Shown here: positions 13,574-21,061 of the stretch, one piece after another
How the letters are laid out: each line of letters begins with the position of its first letter
Position numbering within the stretch: the first letter of the stretch is position 1
DNA from: Bacteroidaceae bacterium
Lineage (GTDB): Bacteria > Bacteroidota > Bacteroidia > Bacteroidales > Bacteroidaceae
Assembly (NCBI GenBank): GCA_017650105.1
Contig: JAGCFO010000009.1
Coordinates: forward strand, 1 to 64,000
Direction: 5' to 3'
Length of the DNA: 64,000 bases
Notes under the pieces: generated by a model
Databases searched by the model: none
What the model was told of the DNA's origin: nothing
Seen by the model: the letters and a program-made list of their open reading frames with translations, nothing else
Position numbers and translations under genes: made by a program

Positions 13574-14130
13574 ATCTTTCTCGTATATTCGTTGACAAAA
13601 TAATCTCTCAGGTTCTCCTCGATAATCTCACGAACCGCCTTCTCCACCTCCGGACTCGAACCCAGGAAACGACGACGGGGAATCTTCACAGTGCTCCCCA
13701 CCTTCATCAGAGCCATCAGCTTCCAGAACTCAGCCTCCGACGTCAACCGCCTGTTACGGGCGTTCTGCCTGCTTGACCCGTCCTTCCTACGACCGAAGCC
13801 GCCCGTGGCCTCATAGTACCTCGCCCAGAAGTAACGCTTCATCTTAGCCGTCACCTTAATCTCGCCACCCTCGTTGTGGATGCCGGCGTACGCGACCGTC
13901 GAGAAGAACGTAATGCTCCCCTCGTCGCTCCTGCTCTGGATGCTCTGACGAAGACCGCCCGTATCGACGAGCAGGTGACCGCTCCGGCCACCGCGCACAG
14001 GGCTCTTACGACGTGCCCAGCCTTCGCTGAAAAAAGACTCTCGCTCGAAGTTTCGGTCGAACTCGTCCGACAGCTCTACGCGGATGTCACTGAGGATGTT
14101 TCTTATAATACGATGGATCTCTTCGCTCAT
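13570..14130 (-). CDS. Phage virion morphogenesis protein (Mu gpG-like)
   Basis: A 186-residue protein with the typical pattern of the gpG / tail-completion family: LVDTGGLRQSIQSRSDEGSITFFSTVAYAGIHNEGGEI in the middle and IPRRRFLGSSPEVEKAVREI near the end. It probably acts at the head-tail joint. It overlaps the HTH gene upstream by 44 bases and the next gene by four bases. Its location in the early operon, away from the other structural genes, is unusual but common to this arm of the Mu-like phages as far as can be judged here. Confidence 0.75.
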   Translation of the reverse strand: MSEEIHRIIRNILSDIRVELSDEFDRNFERESFFSEGWARRKSPVRGGRSGHLLVDTGGLRQSIQSRSDEGSITFFSTVAYAGIHNEGGEIKVTAKMKRYFWARYYEATGGFGRRKDGSSRQNARNRRLTSEAEFWKLMALMKVGSTVKIPRRRFLGSSPEVEKAVREIIEENLRDYFVNEYTRKI

Positions 14131-14365
14131 CTTCCAATAGCTCAGGAAACAGAAAACCCTCTGCCGACAGCTCCGAACGACTCTCTATGCGGGAGTCCAT
14201 CGGAGCCTTCAGCAGATTGTACATGGTCCGCTCGCTGATACCAAAGCGAGGCCAGATGTAACGGCGCCAGATCTCACGGTTCGACAAACCGCTCCTGGCA
14301 TACTTGTCATACAGGGCGTTCACATCCGCCACTCGCTTAGCATAGCTCTTACCACGTCGCTTCAT
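14087..14365 (-). CDS. Small helix-turn-helix protein
   Basis: A 92-residue basic protein with KSYAKRVADVNALYDKYARSGLSNREIWRRYIWPRFGISERTMYNLL, a helix-turn-helix in which the recognition helix would be SERTMYNLLKA. It may be a DNA-binding regulator acting at mid-infection. It overlaps the gpG-like gene by 44 bases in another frame. Confidence 0.6.
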   Translation of the reverse strand: MKRRGKSYAKRVADVNALYDKYARSGLSNREIWRRYIWPRFGISERTMYNLLKAPMDSRIESRSELSAEGFLFPELLEDERRDPSYYKKHPQ

Positions 14366-14411
14366 GTCTGATTTCTCAATTATCCGATTATTTGACTAAC
14401 TGACCTTCCGA

Positions 14412-14966
14412 TTAACCGACACCTTCCTCTTTCTTCGGCTCTACGTAGAACGTCTCGTCCTGGACAACCTGAAGACCGCACTCCTTCAGAGCATCGCTCA
14501 TCTTTACCAGTACGTCGCTACCGGAACTCACCACAACGTCTGCATCACGGTCTGCCAACAGCTTGTCCTTCGCAAGCTCTTCCGTCTGACGAACATAACC
14601 CGGAAGGCAACGCTTCACCAGCTGCAACGCACTCGCCCAAGTGAAACCCTTCAACGTCTTCAGCTTGGGGGTGCCTGTCCGGAAACCTATCGTCCCATGA
14701 GACATGTCAAGGCTCTTCTTCTTCGCAAACAGCTCACCCTGATGCTCCTGGGCAAACGACTGAAGTAAATCAAACGACTGCTCACGTTCTGACGTCAGCT
14801 GAGCAAGCTGACTCTGCCACTTCTCGCGGATCTTAGCACACTGCAGCTCAATGTCTGCTGTGATCTTCTGAATCTGTGCATCTGCCTTCGCATACATCGC
14901 AAAAGCCTCCTCAGCGGACTCGCGAGTCACACCGCTGAGCAAAATCTTTTTCTGTCTTGTTCCCAT
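14412..14966 (-). CDS. gam: Gam-like host-nuclease inhibitor
   Basis: A 184-residue protein with a long N-terminal coiled coil (AEEAFAMYAKADAQIQKITADIELQCAKIREKW) and a C-terminal core MSHGTIGFRTGTPKLKTLKGFTWASALQLVKRCLPGYVRQTEELAKDKLLADRD, the hallmark of Mu Gam. Gam binds ends of double-stranded DNA and shields phage DNA from RecBCD-type exonucleases. It has the same A-rich leader as the tail tube and scaffold starts. Position downstream of MuA/MuB and GemA-like genes matches Mu early operons. Confidence 0.88.
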   Translation of the reverse strand: MGTRQKKILLSGVTRESAEEAFAMYAKADAQIQKITADIELQCAKIREKWQSQLAQLTSEREQSFDLLQSFAQEHQGELFAKKKSLDMSHGTIGFRTGTPKLKTLKGFTWASALQLVKRCLPGYVRQTEELAKDKLLADRDADVVVSSGSDVLVKMSDALKECGLQVVQDETFYVEPKKEEGVG

Positions 14967-15002
14967 TTCTTTTTCCTTTTTTATTGGTTAATAAAAATGT
15001 TT

Positions 15003-15160
15003 ATCTGATTACCTGTTTATCTGATTACCTGTTTATCTGATTACCCGATTATCCGATTACCCGATTATCTGATTATCTGATTACCCGATTATCTGATTAC
15101 CCGATTACCCGATTATCTGATTACCCGATTATCTGATTATCTGATTATCTTATTACCTGT
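15003..15160. repeat. YYGATTAY 8-bp tandem array, about 19 units
   Basis: About 19 units, some with CTGTTTAT or CTTATTAC variants, between the GemA-like and gam genes. No other signal is visible in this 193-base gap apart from the gam leader. Confidence 0.95.
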
Positions 15161-15639
15161 CATGCCTCGCCCTTGCTCGACAGAGACACCACATACACCT
15201 CTTCACGCCCCTCGTTAAGGTTAGCGCTTTTATCCCCCTCACACTTCTTCAGACCGCCCTTGCGCAGAATCGCACGAAGCTTCACCTGAAGATCTCCCAG
15301 ATCATCGATGCCCAGACGAGAGAACTCCTTACCCGAAATCCTCGGATGACGGCAGAAGTCATTGATACGCTGCCAGTCGGTCGTGTCAACACCGCACTTC
15401 TGCATAAGCTTCAGGCAAAGACTACGGTTCTTGCGAAGCGCTTCACGCAGACCAAGCAGCTCCTCCAGACCCTTACAGCACGACTCGTACTCACAACGAG
15501 TCATCTCACGAAGACTGTCCGTCCTGTTCCACGTGTACTGCAGTACGATGCTCTTCTTGAACTCATCACGGTCACCACTCCACGGCAGCTTGTTGAAAAG
15601 GGCGTAAAAACGCCCGAAATGCGTCACTTCCTGTTTCAT
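15160..15639 (-). CDS. GemA/gp16-like early regulatory protein
   Basis: A 159-residue protein. The segment LMQKCGVDTTDWQRINDFCRHPRISGKEFSRLGIDDLGDLQVKLRAILRKG follows the pattern of the DUF1018/GemA family of Mu phages (a C-terminal helical DNA-associated domain). In Mu, gemA products modulate host gene expression and supercoiling. Position between the transposition genes and gam fits. N- and C-termini are variable. Confidence 0.65.
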   Translation of the reverse strand: MKQEVTHFGRFYALFNKLPWSGDRDEFKKSIVLQYTWNRTDSLREMTRCEYESCCKGLEELLGLREALRKNRSLCLKLMQKCGVDTTDWQRINDFCRHPRISGKEFSRLGIDDLGDLQVKLRAILRKGGLKKCEGDKSANLNEGREEVYVVSLSSKGEA

Positions 15640-15642
15640 AAT

Positions 15643-15710
15643 TCGATTACCCGATTATCTGATTACCTGATTATCTGATTACCCGATTACTTGATTATCC
15701 GATTATCTGA
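15643..15710. repeat. YYGATTAY 8-bp tandem array, about 8 units
   Basis: About eight units fill the gap between the RecA-like ATPase stop and the GemA-like start. The ATPase ends NNVIR plus stop, encoded by the first unit. Confidence 0.9.
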
Positions 15711-16329
15711 TCACATTGTTTGTCGTCCTCAGCACACCCTCTTCCCACACTACGAAACTGTTGCCGGCATCGGCATTGAAACGACCCTGGCAATACGCCC
15801 TGAAACCGACAACCCTCACCTTCACACTGGCATGATAGCGAAGCCTGATGGCACCCTTGCCCAACGGCTGACCCTTGGCCTCCTGGCTGACGAAGATGAA
15901 ACTCTTATTGGGAAAAGCATCTAACAGACGCTTCGTCTCAGGCCATTCCCAGCCAGCCTCCTGAATAGAATCCACTATGATGAACTTCGCACTGTGACGC
16001 TTACGCAGACGTTCCGTCAGGTCCTCAACGCTGTCACTCACACTCACACGAAACCAGCCCTGACGCTTGCCAAGACCAAAACGAAGCAGACGTTCCTTGA
16101 ACGACTGACTAACACCCTCTTCATAGCTCATATATAGGACACGACCATAATGGGTCAGTTCCTCGGCTAGCTGCATCACAAACGAACTCTTGCCGCTCGC
16201 GCTCGCACCGCTGATGAACCACGTCGAATTCTCCTCCGGATAACCGAACGCCACCTCCCAACGACCACACCAAGGCAACACCCCGTAGGTCTTATTTATG
16301 ATCTCCTTTGGACTGTACGCTCGCTTCAT
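15703..16329 (-). CDS. RecA/DnaB-type P-loop ATPase
   Basis: From the ATG at 16329 (208 aa): MKRAYSPKEIINKTYGVLPW, then Walker A GASASGKSSF (residues 41-50), a strand-loop LYMSYEEGVS, and Walker B FIIVDSIQEAGW (Asp120), followed by FIFVSQEAKG as sensor strand. This is a single RecA-like ATPase domain as in RadA- or DnaB-related proteins. It lies between MuB- and GemA-like genes, so a role in replicative transposition or in loading replication proteins is plausible but unproven. A GTG at 16338 could add three residues. Confidence 0.75.
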   Translation of the reverse strand: MKRAYSPKEIINKTYGVLPWCGRWEVAFGYPEENSTWFISGASASGKSSFVMQLAEELTHYGRVLYMSYEEGVSQSFKERLLRFGLGKRQGWFRVSVSDSVEDLTERLRKRHSAKFIIVDSIQEAGWEWPETKRLLDAFPNKSFIFVSQEAKGQPLGKGAIRLRYHASVKVRVVGFRAYCQGRFNADAGNSFVVWEEGVLRTTNNVIR

Positions 16330-16334
16330 AATAA

Positions 16335-16382
16335 ACACTAATTTGATTATCTGATTATCTGATTACCTGATTACCTGATTAT
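16335..16382. repeat. YYGATTAY 8-bp tandem array, 5-6 units
   Basis: Units fill the gap between MuB-like stop and the RecA-like start. The last residues of MuB (NQVIR) and its stop are made of repeat sequence. Confidence 0.85.
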
Positions 16383-17253
16383 GGGTGCGCAACTTCTCAA
16401 TCTCCGTATAGACTCTACGCAGACCTCCACCGCTCACACGCACAATCTGACCAATGTCCGCACCCGCAGGAGCGTTCACCTTCGCAACAATGGCGGCCTG
16501 GCTCTTCAAAAACAACTGACGCTCCTTCTCATCGTCTGGCGTAACCTTGCTGTAACGATGACCGTAACGGCTGAACAGCTCGGCATAGCCGACCTTCTTG
16601 CACTCAATGCTCCTGCGTATCTTCTCCTTCAGACCGTCAGCACCCATCATGTACCAGCCACAGCTACGTTCCGTCGCGTTCCATAGCGCCTTCAACTCAA
16701 GGAACGCATCGCCCTGAAGGTCGCCGGCTTCGTCCAACACAACTAACGGATGGTCAATACTACGTAAATAGTACACCAAGTCTTCATATACGTCGGCATA
16801 ACGACCAAGACTCGACACACCGAACTCCTTCGCTATGTAACGAATCAGACGCTGCTTGCTCTTCACCTGGCTGCAGTCCACATACACCGCATTACGGTGA
16901 GAACGAACATACACTCGGGCTGTGAACGTCTTGCCGATATTGGGCATGTCACACAGAATGGCACTCAGACCACCCTCCTGACACATACGCAGCTGCTCAC
17001 TCACAAAGACATAAGTCGGAGTCTCAGCTGACTGCCAGGAATGCTCCGACACCAACACCACACCCAGACGACGTGCCATGCTCAGCCAACTCGCATCACT
17101 CACCTGACGGTCCCACTGACCCTTCTTCACACTGTTGTACACCGACGCCGAGATGCCTAGACTCACGGCATGCTTGGCGTCACTCGGATAGTTCAGACGG
17201 TCTGACTCTATAGCCGACGATATCCGATGCTTGATCTCTTCTGTTAACTTCAT
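16363..17253 (-). CDS. MuB-like AAA ATPase, transposition target selector
   Basis: A 296-residue protein with an N-terminal DNA-binding helical part (KHAVSLGISASVYNSVKKGQWDRQ), Walker A CDMPNIGKTFTA (residues 101-112) and Walker B PLVVLDEAGDL (169-179), then a C-terminal helical domain. MuB binds target DNA, activates MuA and gives target immunity. The first Gly of the usual GxxxxGKT is replaced by Asp, while GKT is kept. It lies directly downstream of MuA as in Mu. Confidence 0.85.
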   Translation of the reverse strand: MKLTEEIKHRISSAIESDRLNYPSDAKHAVSLGISASVYNSVKKGQWDRQVSDASWLSMARRLGVVLVSEHSWQSAETPTYVFVSEQLRMCQEGGLSAILCDMPNIGKTFTARVYVRSHRNAVYVDCSQVKSKQRLIRYIAKEFGVSSLGRYADVYEDLVYYLRSIDHPLVVLDEAGDLQGDAFLELKALWNATERSCGWYMMGADGLKEKIRRSIECKKVGYAELFSRYGHRYSKVTPDDEKERQLFLKSQAAIVAKVNAPAGADIGQIVRVSGGGLRRVYTEIEKLRTHNQVIR

Positions 17254-17324
17254 TGTTCTTGCTTTTGAATGACATTATAATTGCTTTCTATCATCAACCT
17301 CATTCGCCCCATTAGACCCATTAG

Positions 17325-17362
17325 ATTACCTGATTATCCGATTACACGATCATCCAGTCACC
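17325..17362. repeat. Short YYGATTAY array next to CCCATTAGA repeats
   Basis: About four units, partly degenerate (CACGATCAT, CCAGTCAC), follow CCCATTAGACCCATTAGA at 17310-17328 between the transposase stop and the MuB leader. Confidence 0.7.
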
Positions 17363-17364
17363 CC

Positions 17365-19374
17365 CTACAAACTCTCTTGACCCTTCTGAAGGTAAGACCT
17401 CGCATCCAAACCAGGCAGATCATCAGACGACTCAACAGATACAGACACAGACTTCGCCGGAGAGGAAACAACGGCTGCTCGCTCTACGGCAGGCTGAATA
17501 CACACACTCTCAATCGCATGATCACGAACGTACTTGCCGAACTTCGAGATCTTCTTCTGCTGCTCGATGTACTTCACCATGTCTTCTTCCGTCTGCTCCG
17601 ACAGTACACGGTTATAGGTCTCCACACGCTCACACGTGTCTATATACTTGTCTCCCTGAAAAATGTATATCTCATCAGGAACACTATTATCTTCCAGCGG
17701 CATATAGTACGCCGTCACCTTGTAGTCATTCGGATTAAGCTTCTCCAGCACACTCGTATCACTCAGCCACCAGTCTGCATGCGACACACGCACCGTCGAA
17801 TTACGGCGGATGCTCGTCTCCACACGCTCACCGATATAACGTGCAAGCGTCACCTTGTTCAAGGGCTGAAGCGACGGGTTCACACGCTCCGTCAGAACGT
17901 CCCAACGGGTCATGCCGGGGAACTTCTTCTGGTTGGGGTGCAGCTGGTGGTTCCACTCATAGCTATCACGCCGGTCTTCTGCCACCAGCTGATCCCAACT
18001 GAAGTATTCCTTGTCCTCATACGTCTCGTTCGTCTCGTCGCTCACCTTCTTGTAGTCCTGACGCCACTTGCCCTTGCCGTAGAAACGGCCGATGCCCTCG
18101 TGGTTCTTGTGGATAATACTCTTCTTCTTCGCACCGTTCAAAGGCTCGGCATATTTCTCCTGAGAATTCTGGGGGGCACAGAAATGAACGAACGGGAACG
18201 CAACACCAGCCTGAAGGAAACCGTCCTTATACTGGCTCATCAGGTGATTCTCCACCTCGATGCCCGCAGGCATACCCCAGCCTTGTTGATCAATCAGACG
18301 GAACATGTCACGGAAACAGTCAACAACCAGACCCTCGTCCTTCTTCCTCGCGTACGATGCACCGACCACACACTGGCTCACCACGTCGTAGGCATAGTAG
18401 GCATGCACACGCTGCTTCGTGTCACTCAGCTTACGAGTCAGGTCCACGTCGTCCATCGTAATCTGACTCAGGCTCCAGTCACCGCCGTGACGGTGAACGT
18501 GTGGCATCTGCTCGTGCATGAACGTCGTCCAGCTGCTCAGCTTCTGCTCAATCAGCAGCTTGTTCGACGGCTTGTTCAGGTAGTTCGCAATAGTACTCTC
18601 GCTCAGCTCCTTCGGCTCACCCGTCTTCTTATCCACAAAGTCCTCGGGGTTCATAAGCTCGCCGGTCTTCGGATCATACACGTCAAGCTCGCCGCACACA
18701 AACGACAGGTAGTTGTCATGTGTCGTCGTGTTGAACGGCTTGGTGGGCAGTATCGCCAGACCTAAGATAAGACGCTCCGTCTTATAGTCCACCTTACGTG
18801 CACTCTGGTTGCCGAACTTCCCGCTGATAAGACAACCGTAACCGGTACGCTTGTACTCGTTAACCTTCTTCCTGAAGCGAAGTGTACTCGAAGGCAACGT
18901 ATGACCGTACTCCTCACGTAACGCTTCTATCGCCTGAGCCATCTGCTCCCAGTTGTACTTGCCGCCGAATAGCTTCTGAGACGTTGAAGCACGATCATAC
19001 AACTTGATGCACGTGTTCAACACACTCGCGTTCACCACATACTCGCGGATCTTATCAGAGGGAAGGTCTAGACCGGCTTGCTCACGGCTGTGGAAAAAGG
19101 CAACGGCCTGCTGGTCTAACTCGTAGTTGCTGCACACCCAACCCTTCAGATGGGTAAGGGCACCGTCCGGATAGAGAGCTTGAACACGTTCCTTGTAATC
19201 GAGAGGGAGACTGTCAACAGCTACAAGTGCATACATGCCCGAACCTCCGCCTCCACGACGAACAACATCGATACGACCCCTACGAACCCAGTTCTGGTAG
19301 TTAGACTGGCTCACAACACCGCCGTCGATAAGCTCACGTGCACTCACACACAACCTGTTTCCGTAATACTCCAT
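17365..19374 (-). CDS. MuA-like DDE transposase
   Basis: A 669-residue transposase. The N-terminus (ARELIDGGVVSQSNYQNWVRRGRIDVVRRG) is a winged-helix DNA-binding domain as in Mu repressor/MuA. The catalytic core has QITMDDVDL (Asp308/309), YYAYDVVSQCVVGAS, then GIEVENHLM (Glu375) and NSQEKYAEPLNGAKK (Glu410, 35 residues later). The first and third acids match the DDE fold; the second is Glu where Asp is usual. It carries out strand transfer for integration and replicative transposition with MuB encoded next. Confidence 0.9.
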   Translation of the reverse strand: MEYYGNRLCVSARELIDGGVVSQSNYQNWVRRGRIDVVRRGGGGSGMYALVAVDSLPLDYKERVQALYPDGALTHLKGWVCSNYELDQQAVAFFHSREQAGLDLPSDKIREYVVNASVLNTCIKLYDRASTSQKLFGGKYNWEQMAQAIEALREEYGHTLPSSTLRFRKKVNEYKRTGYGCLISGKFGNQSARKVDYKTERLILGLAILPTKPFNTTTHDNYLSFVCGELDVYDPKTGELMNPEDFVDKKTGEPKELSESTIANYLNKPSNKLLIEQKLSSWTTFMHEQMPHVHRHGGDWSLSQITMDDVDLTRKLSDTKQRVHAYYAYDVVSQCVVGASYARKKDEGLVVDCFRDMFRLIDQQGWGMPAGIEVENHLMSQYKDGFLQAGVAFPFVHFCAPQNSQEKYAEPLNGAKKKSIIHKNHEGIGRFYGKGKWRQDYKKVSDETNETYEDKEYFSWDQLVAEDRRDSYEWNHQLHPNQKKFPGMTRWDVLTERVNPSLQPLNKVTLARYIGERVETSIRRNSTVRVSHADWWLSDTSVLEKLNPNDYKVTAYYMPLEDNSVPDEIYIFQGDKYIDTCERVETYNRVLSEQTEEDMVKYIEQQKKISKFGKYVRDHAIESVCIQPAVERAAVVSSPAKSVSVSVESSDDLPGLDARSYLQKGQESL

Positions 19375-19453
19375 AGTCTATTTTACCCGATTACACAATC
19401 CATTGACCATTAGACCCATTAGACTAACCCATCGCGCATTTCAGTACATTACG

Positions 19454-19825
19454 TCACAACTGCATCGCCTTTGCCTGAAGACACGCAAGGTCGCAGATCT
19501 TCACAACAGACCACTCTTCTACCTTCGCACCCTTGTGATACAGAACACCGCTGCCGTCCTCCTTGCTCAGCTCAAGCAGACTGCCGTTCGGAAAGTACTG
19601 GCGGAGATAACCGTCACAGTCATGCAAGGTCTCTATCTCAGGACCCATACACATACGGATACCGCCACGCTCCAACGCCGCCTTCCTGATACGGTGTGAC
19701 AACACCGAATGACCTTCGTACGACAACGCCTTGAACACCATGCGCTCCGTGCAACCGAACAGCTCACACAAATACAACCTGTCCGACTTCGTCACTTCAA
19801 TAAATCGTTTCATCACTTCTTTCAT
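19454..19825 (-). CDS. Small phage regulator with HTH-like N-terminus
   Basis: A 123-residue protein. Residues about 10-50 (VTKSDRLYLCELFGCTERMVFKALSYEGHSVLSHRIRKAAL) read as a helix-turn-helix followed by helices; the C-terminal half is beta-rich (DCDGYLRQYFPNGSLLELSKEDGSGVLYHKGAKVEEWSVV). Its position, second in the early operon just before the transposase, is that of Ner in Mu, so an early regulator is likely. No clear family. Confidence 0.6.
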   Translation of the reverse strand: MKEVMKRFIEVTKSDRLYLCELFGCTERMVFKALSYEGHSVLSHRIRKAALERGGIRMCMGPEIETLHDCDGYLRQYFPNGSLLELSKEDGSGVLYHKGAKVEEWSVVKICDLACLQAKAMQL

Positions 19826-19829
19826 TGTT

Positions 19830-19885
19830 ACCTGATTATCTGATTACTCGATTGCTCAATTTCCCGATTACCTGATTATCCGATT
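19830..19885. repeat. YYGATTAY array, partly inside coding sequence
   Basis: About seven degenerate units lie between the two first early genes. Roughly the last 15 residues of the 95-residue protein (from SDNQVIG to NRVIR) are translated repeat sequence. Confidence 0.8.
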
Positions 19886-20123
19886 TATCCTCAGCGTTAT
19901 ACATAGCAGCACACACCTGGCCGATAGCAACAGACGACAACACAAGATACAACTCCGTTAAGTCTTCGTCCAATGCACACATATCAAGAGTTGTAACTTC
20001 ATCAATGACCTTTTCAACGGCCTTCTCAATAGCCTCAACATACTCGTCATCGTCCGACAACGCCGACATCGAACTGGCCGCCATCCGAACATACTTCTTC
20101 GGGATATCTATCACTACCTTCAT
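19836..20123 (-). CDS. First early-operon protein, unknown function
   Basis: A 95-residue acidic protein, MKVVIDIPKKYVRMAASSMSALSDDDEYVEAIEKAVEKVIDEVTTLDM, probably a strand followed by helices. It is the first gene after the leftward early promoter. No family is recognised. Its C-terminus is read from the repeat array, suggesting the original stop was lost or replaced. Confidence 0.55.
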   Translation of the reverse strand: MKVVIDIPKKYVRMAASSMSALSDDDEYVEAIEKAVEKVIDEVTTLDMCALDEDLTELYLVLSSVAIGQVCAAMYNAEDKSDNQVIGKLSNRVIR

Positions 20124-20153
20124 ACCTTTTATTATTTAAATATTCGTTTCTAC

Positions 20154-20184
20154 TTTGACGTTTCAACTTTTTTACGTATTTTTG
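20154..20184 (+). promoter_or_regulatory. Promoter of the phage repressor
   Basis: TTTG (20154-20157), 19-bp spacer, TATTTTTG (20177-20184), a perfect Bacteroidetes promoter. Transcription would start near 20191, leaving a leader of about 90 bases before the repressor ATG at 20280. Confidence 0.7.
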
Positions 20185-20224
20185 GCGCCCTATTCACAAT
20201 GGAACAAATACGCTTCTTTCACCG

Positions 20225-20236
20225 TTCATTAGTGAA
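20225..20236. promoter_or_regulatory. Candidate repressor operator
   Basis: TTCATTAGTGAA is an imperfect palindrome (TTCA/TGAA arms) placed just downstream of the leftward -7 box, at the expected start of the early transcript. A related string TATTCAC lies at 20191-20197. Repressor binding here would block the early promoter. Confidence 0.45.
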
Positions 20237-20244
20237 TGACGCTG

Positions 20245-20252
20245 CAAAGATA
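20245..20252 (-). promoter_or_regulatory. -7 box of the leftward early promoter
   Basis: On the - strand TATCTTTG is a perfect TAnnTTTG. The nearest TTTG upstream (20279-20276) has a 23-bp spacer, longer than usual, so an activator may help. It would drive the operon beginning at 20123. Confidence 0.55.
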
Positions 20253-20279
20253 AGATAAAATTTTAACCATAAAAACAAA

Positions 20280-20987
20280 ATGGACAAAAATTTGACTGTA
20301 AAGGATAAAATTTTTGCTTTTTTGAAAAAAAAGGGCATTAGCAAAACTGAATTCTATGCTGAGACAGGAATAGAATCCAGTAACTTTAAAGGGAAAAATA
20401 AAGAATCCTTACCGGGAAGTGCTATGTTGGTTAAAATTCTAACCAAATACCCCGAGCTGTCCGCCGACTGGCTCCTCACGGGGAGGGGAGAGATGCTCAA
20501 AACAAACAGTACTCTTACTGACACACCCCCTGATGAACAGCCTCATGTCAGTGACAAAGATACAAAAAAAGTTTGGATTGCACAAGAAAATGAGCAAGGA
20601 ATTCCTCTCATACCATTCAGCGCAATGGCAGGAGCTCTCAGAGGGGAACTGGCTGCACTCGAATATGAGTGCGAACACTACATCGTACCCGCGTTCAGCG
20701 ACGCTGACTTCCTCATGCCTGTCAAAGGGAATAGCATGACACCAACCTACCTCTCCGGCGACATCGTCGCCTGCCGAAAAGTGCCCATGACAGGGATCTT
20801 CTTCCAATGGAACAAACCATACGTCCTCGACACCACTCAGGGAGCCATCATCAAAAGGGTAAAACCGGGCAGTGACAAACAACACGTGCTCATCGTCTCC
20901 GACAACAAAGACTACGACCCCTACGAACTGCCATACGAGGACATCTACGCCGTAGCACTCGTCATCGGCATCATACGCCTCGAGTAA
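20280..20987 (+). CDS. LexA-like phage repressor (HTH plus S24 peptidase)
   Basis: A 235-residue protein. Residues about 5-72 form an XRE-type helix-turn-helix (VKDKIFAFLKKKGISKTEFYAETGIESSNF, ending SADWLLTGRGEML). Residues 100-235 form an S24 peptidase domain: cleavage-type Ala-Gly at 117-118 (SAMAGAL), catalytic Ser152 in VKGNSMTPTYLSGD and Lys192 in GAIIKRVKPG. All parts for RecA-stimulated self-cleavage are present, so the prophage should respond to DNA damage, unlike Mu itself, whose repressor lacks this domain. The first 60 codons are richer in A/T than the rest. Confidence 0.88.
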   Translation: MDKNLTVKDKIFAFLKKKGISKTEFYAETGIESSNFKGKNKESLPGSAMLVKILTKYPELSADWLLTGRGEMLKTNSTLTDTPPDEQPHVSDKDTKKVWIAQENEQGIPLIPFSAMAGALRGELAALEYECEHYIVPAFSDADFLMPVKGNSMTPTYLSGDIVACRKVPMTGIFFQWNKPYVLDTTQGAIIKRVKPGSDKQHVLIVSDNKDYDPYELPYEDIYAVALVIGIIRLE

Positions 20988-21022
20988 CTCTAACATCAGA
21001 ACAACACATTTCTTACACTGTT

Positions 21023-21053
21023 TTTGAAAATTGAAATAATATCATTTATTTTG
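21023..21053 (+). promoter_or_regulatory. Promoter of the protease cargo unit
   Basis: TTTG (21023-21026), 19-bp spacer, TTATTTTG (21046-21053), one base off consensus. The predicted start, near 21060, is about two bases before the ATG at 21062, so the mRNA may be leaderless. Confidence 0.6.
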
Positions 21054-21061
21054 CAAAAAAT

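Noticed and set aside
17281..18765. 494-codon open frame on the + strand opposite the MuA-like transposase
   Set aside because: It is rich in Leu, Arg, His and Thr with no domain pattern, and lies fully antisense to a clear transposase; it is a shadow of codon bias.
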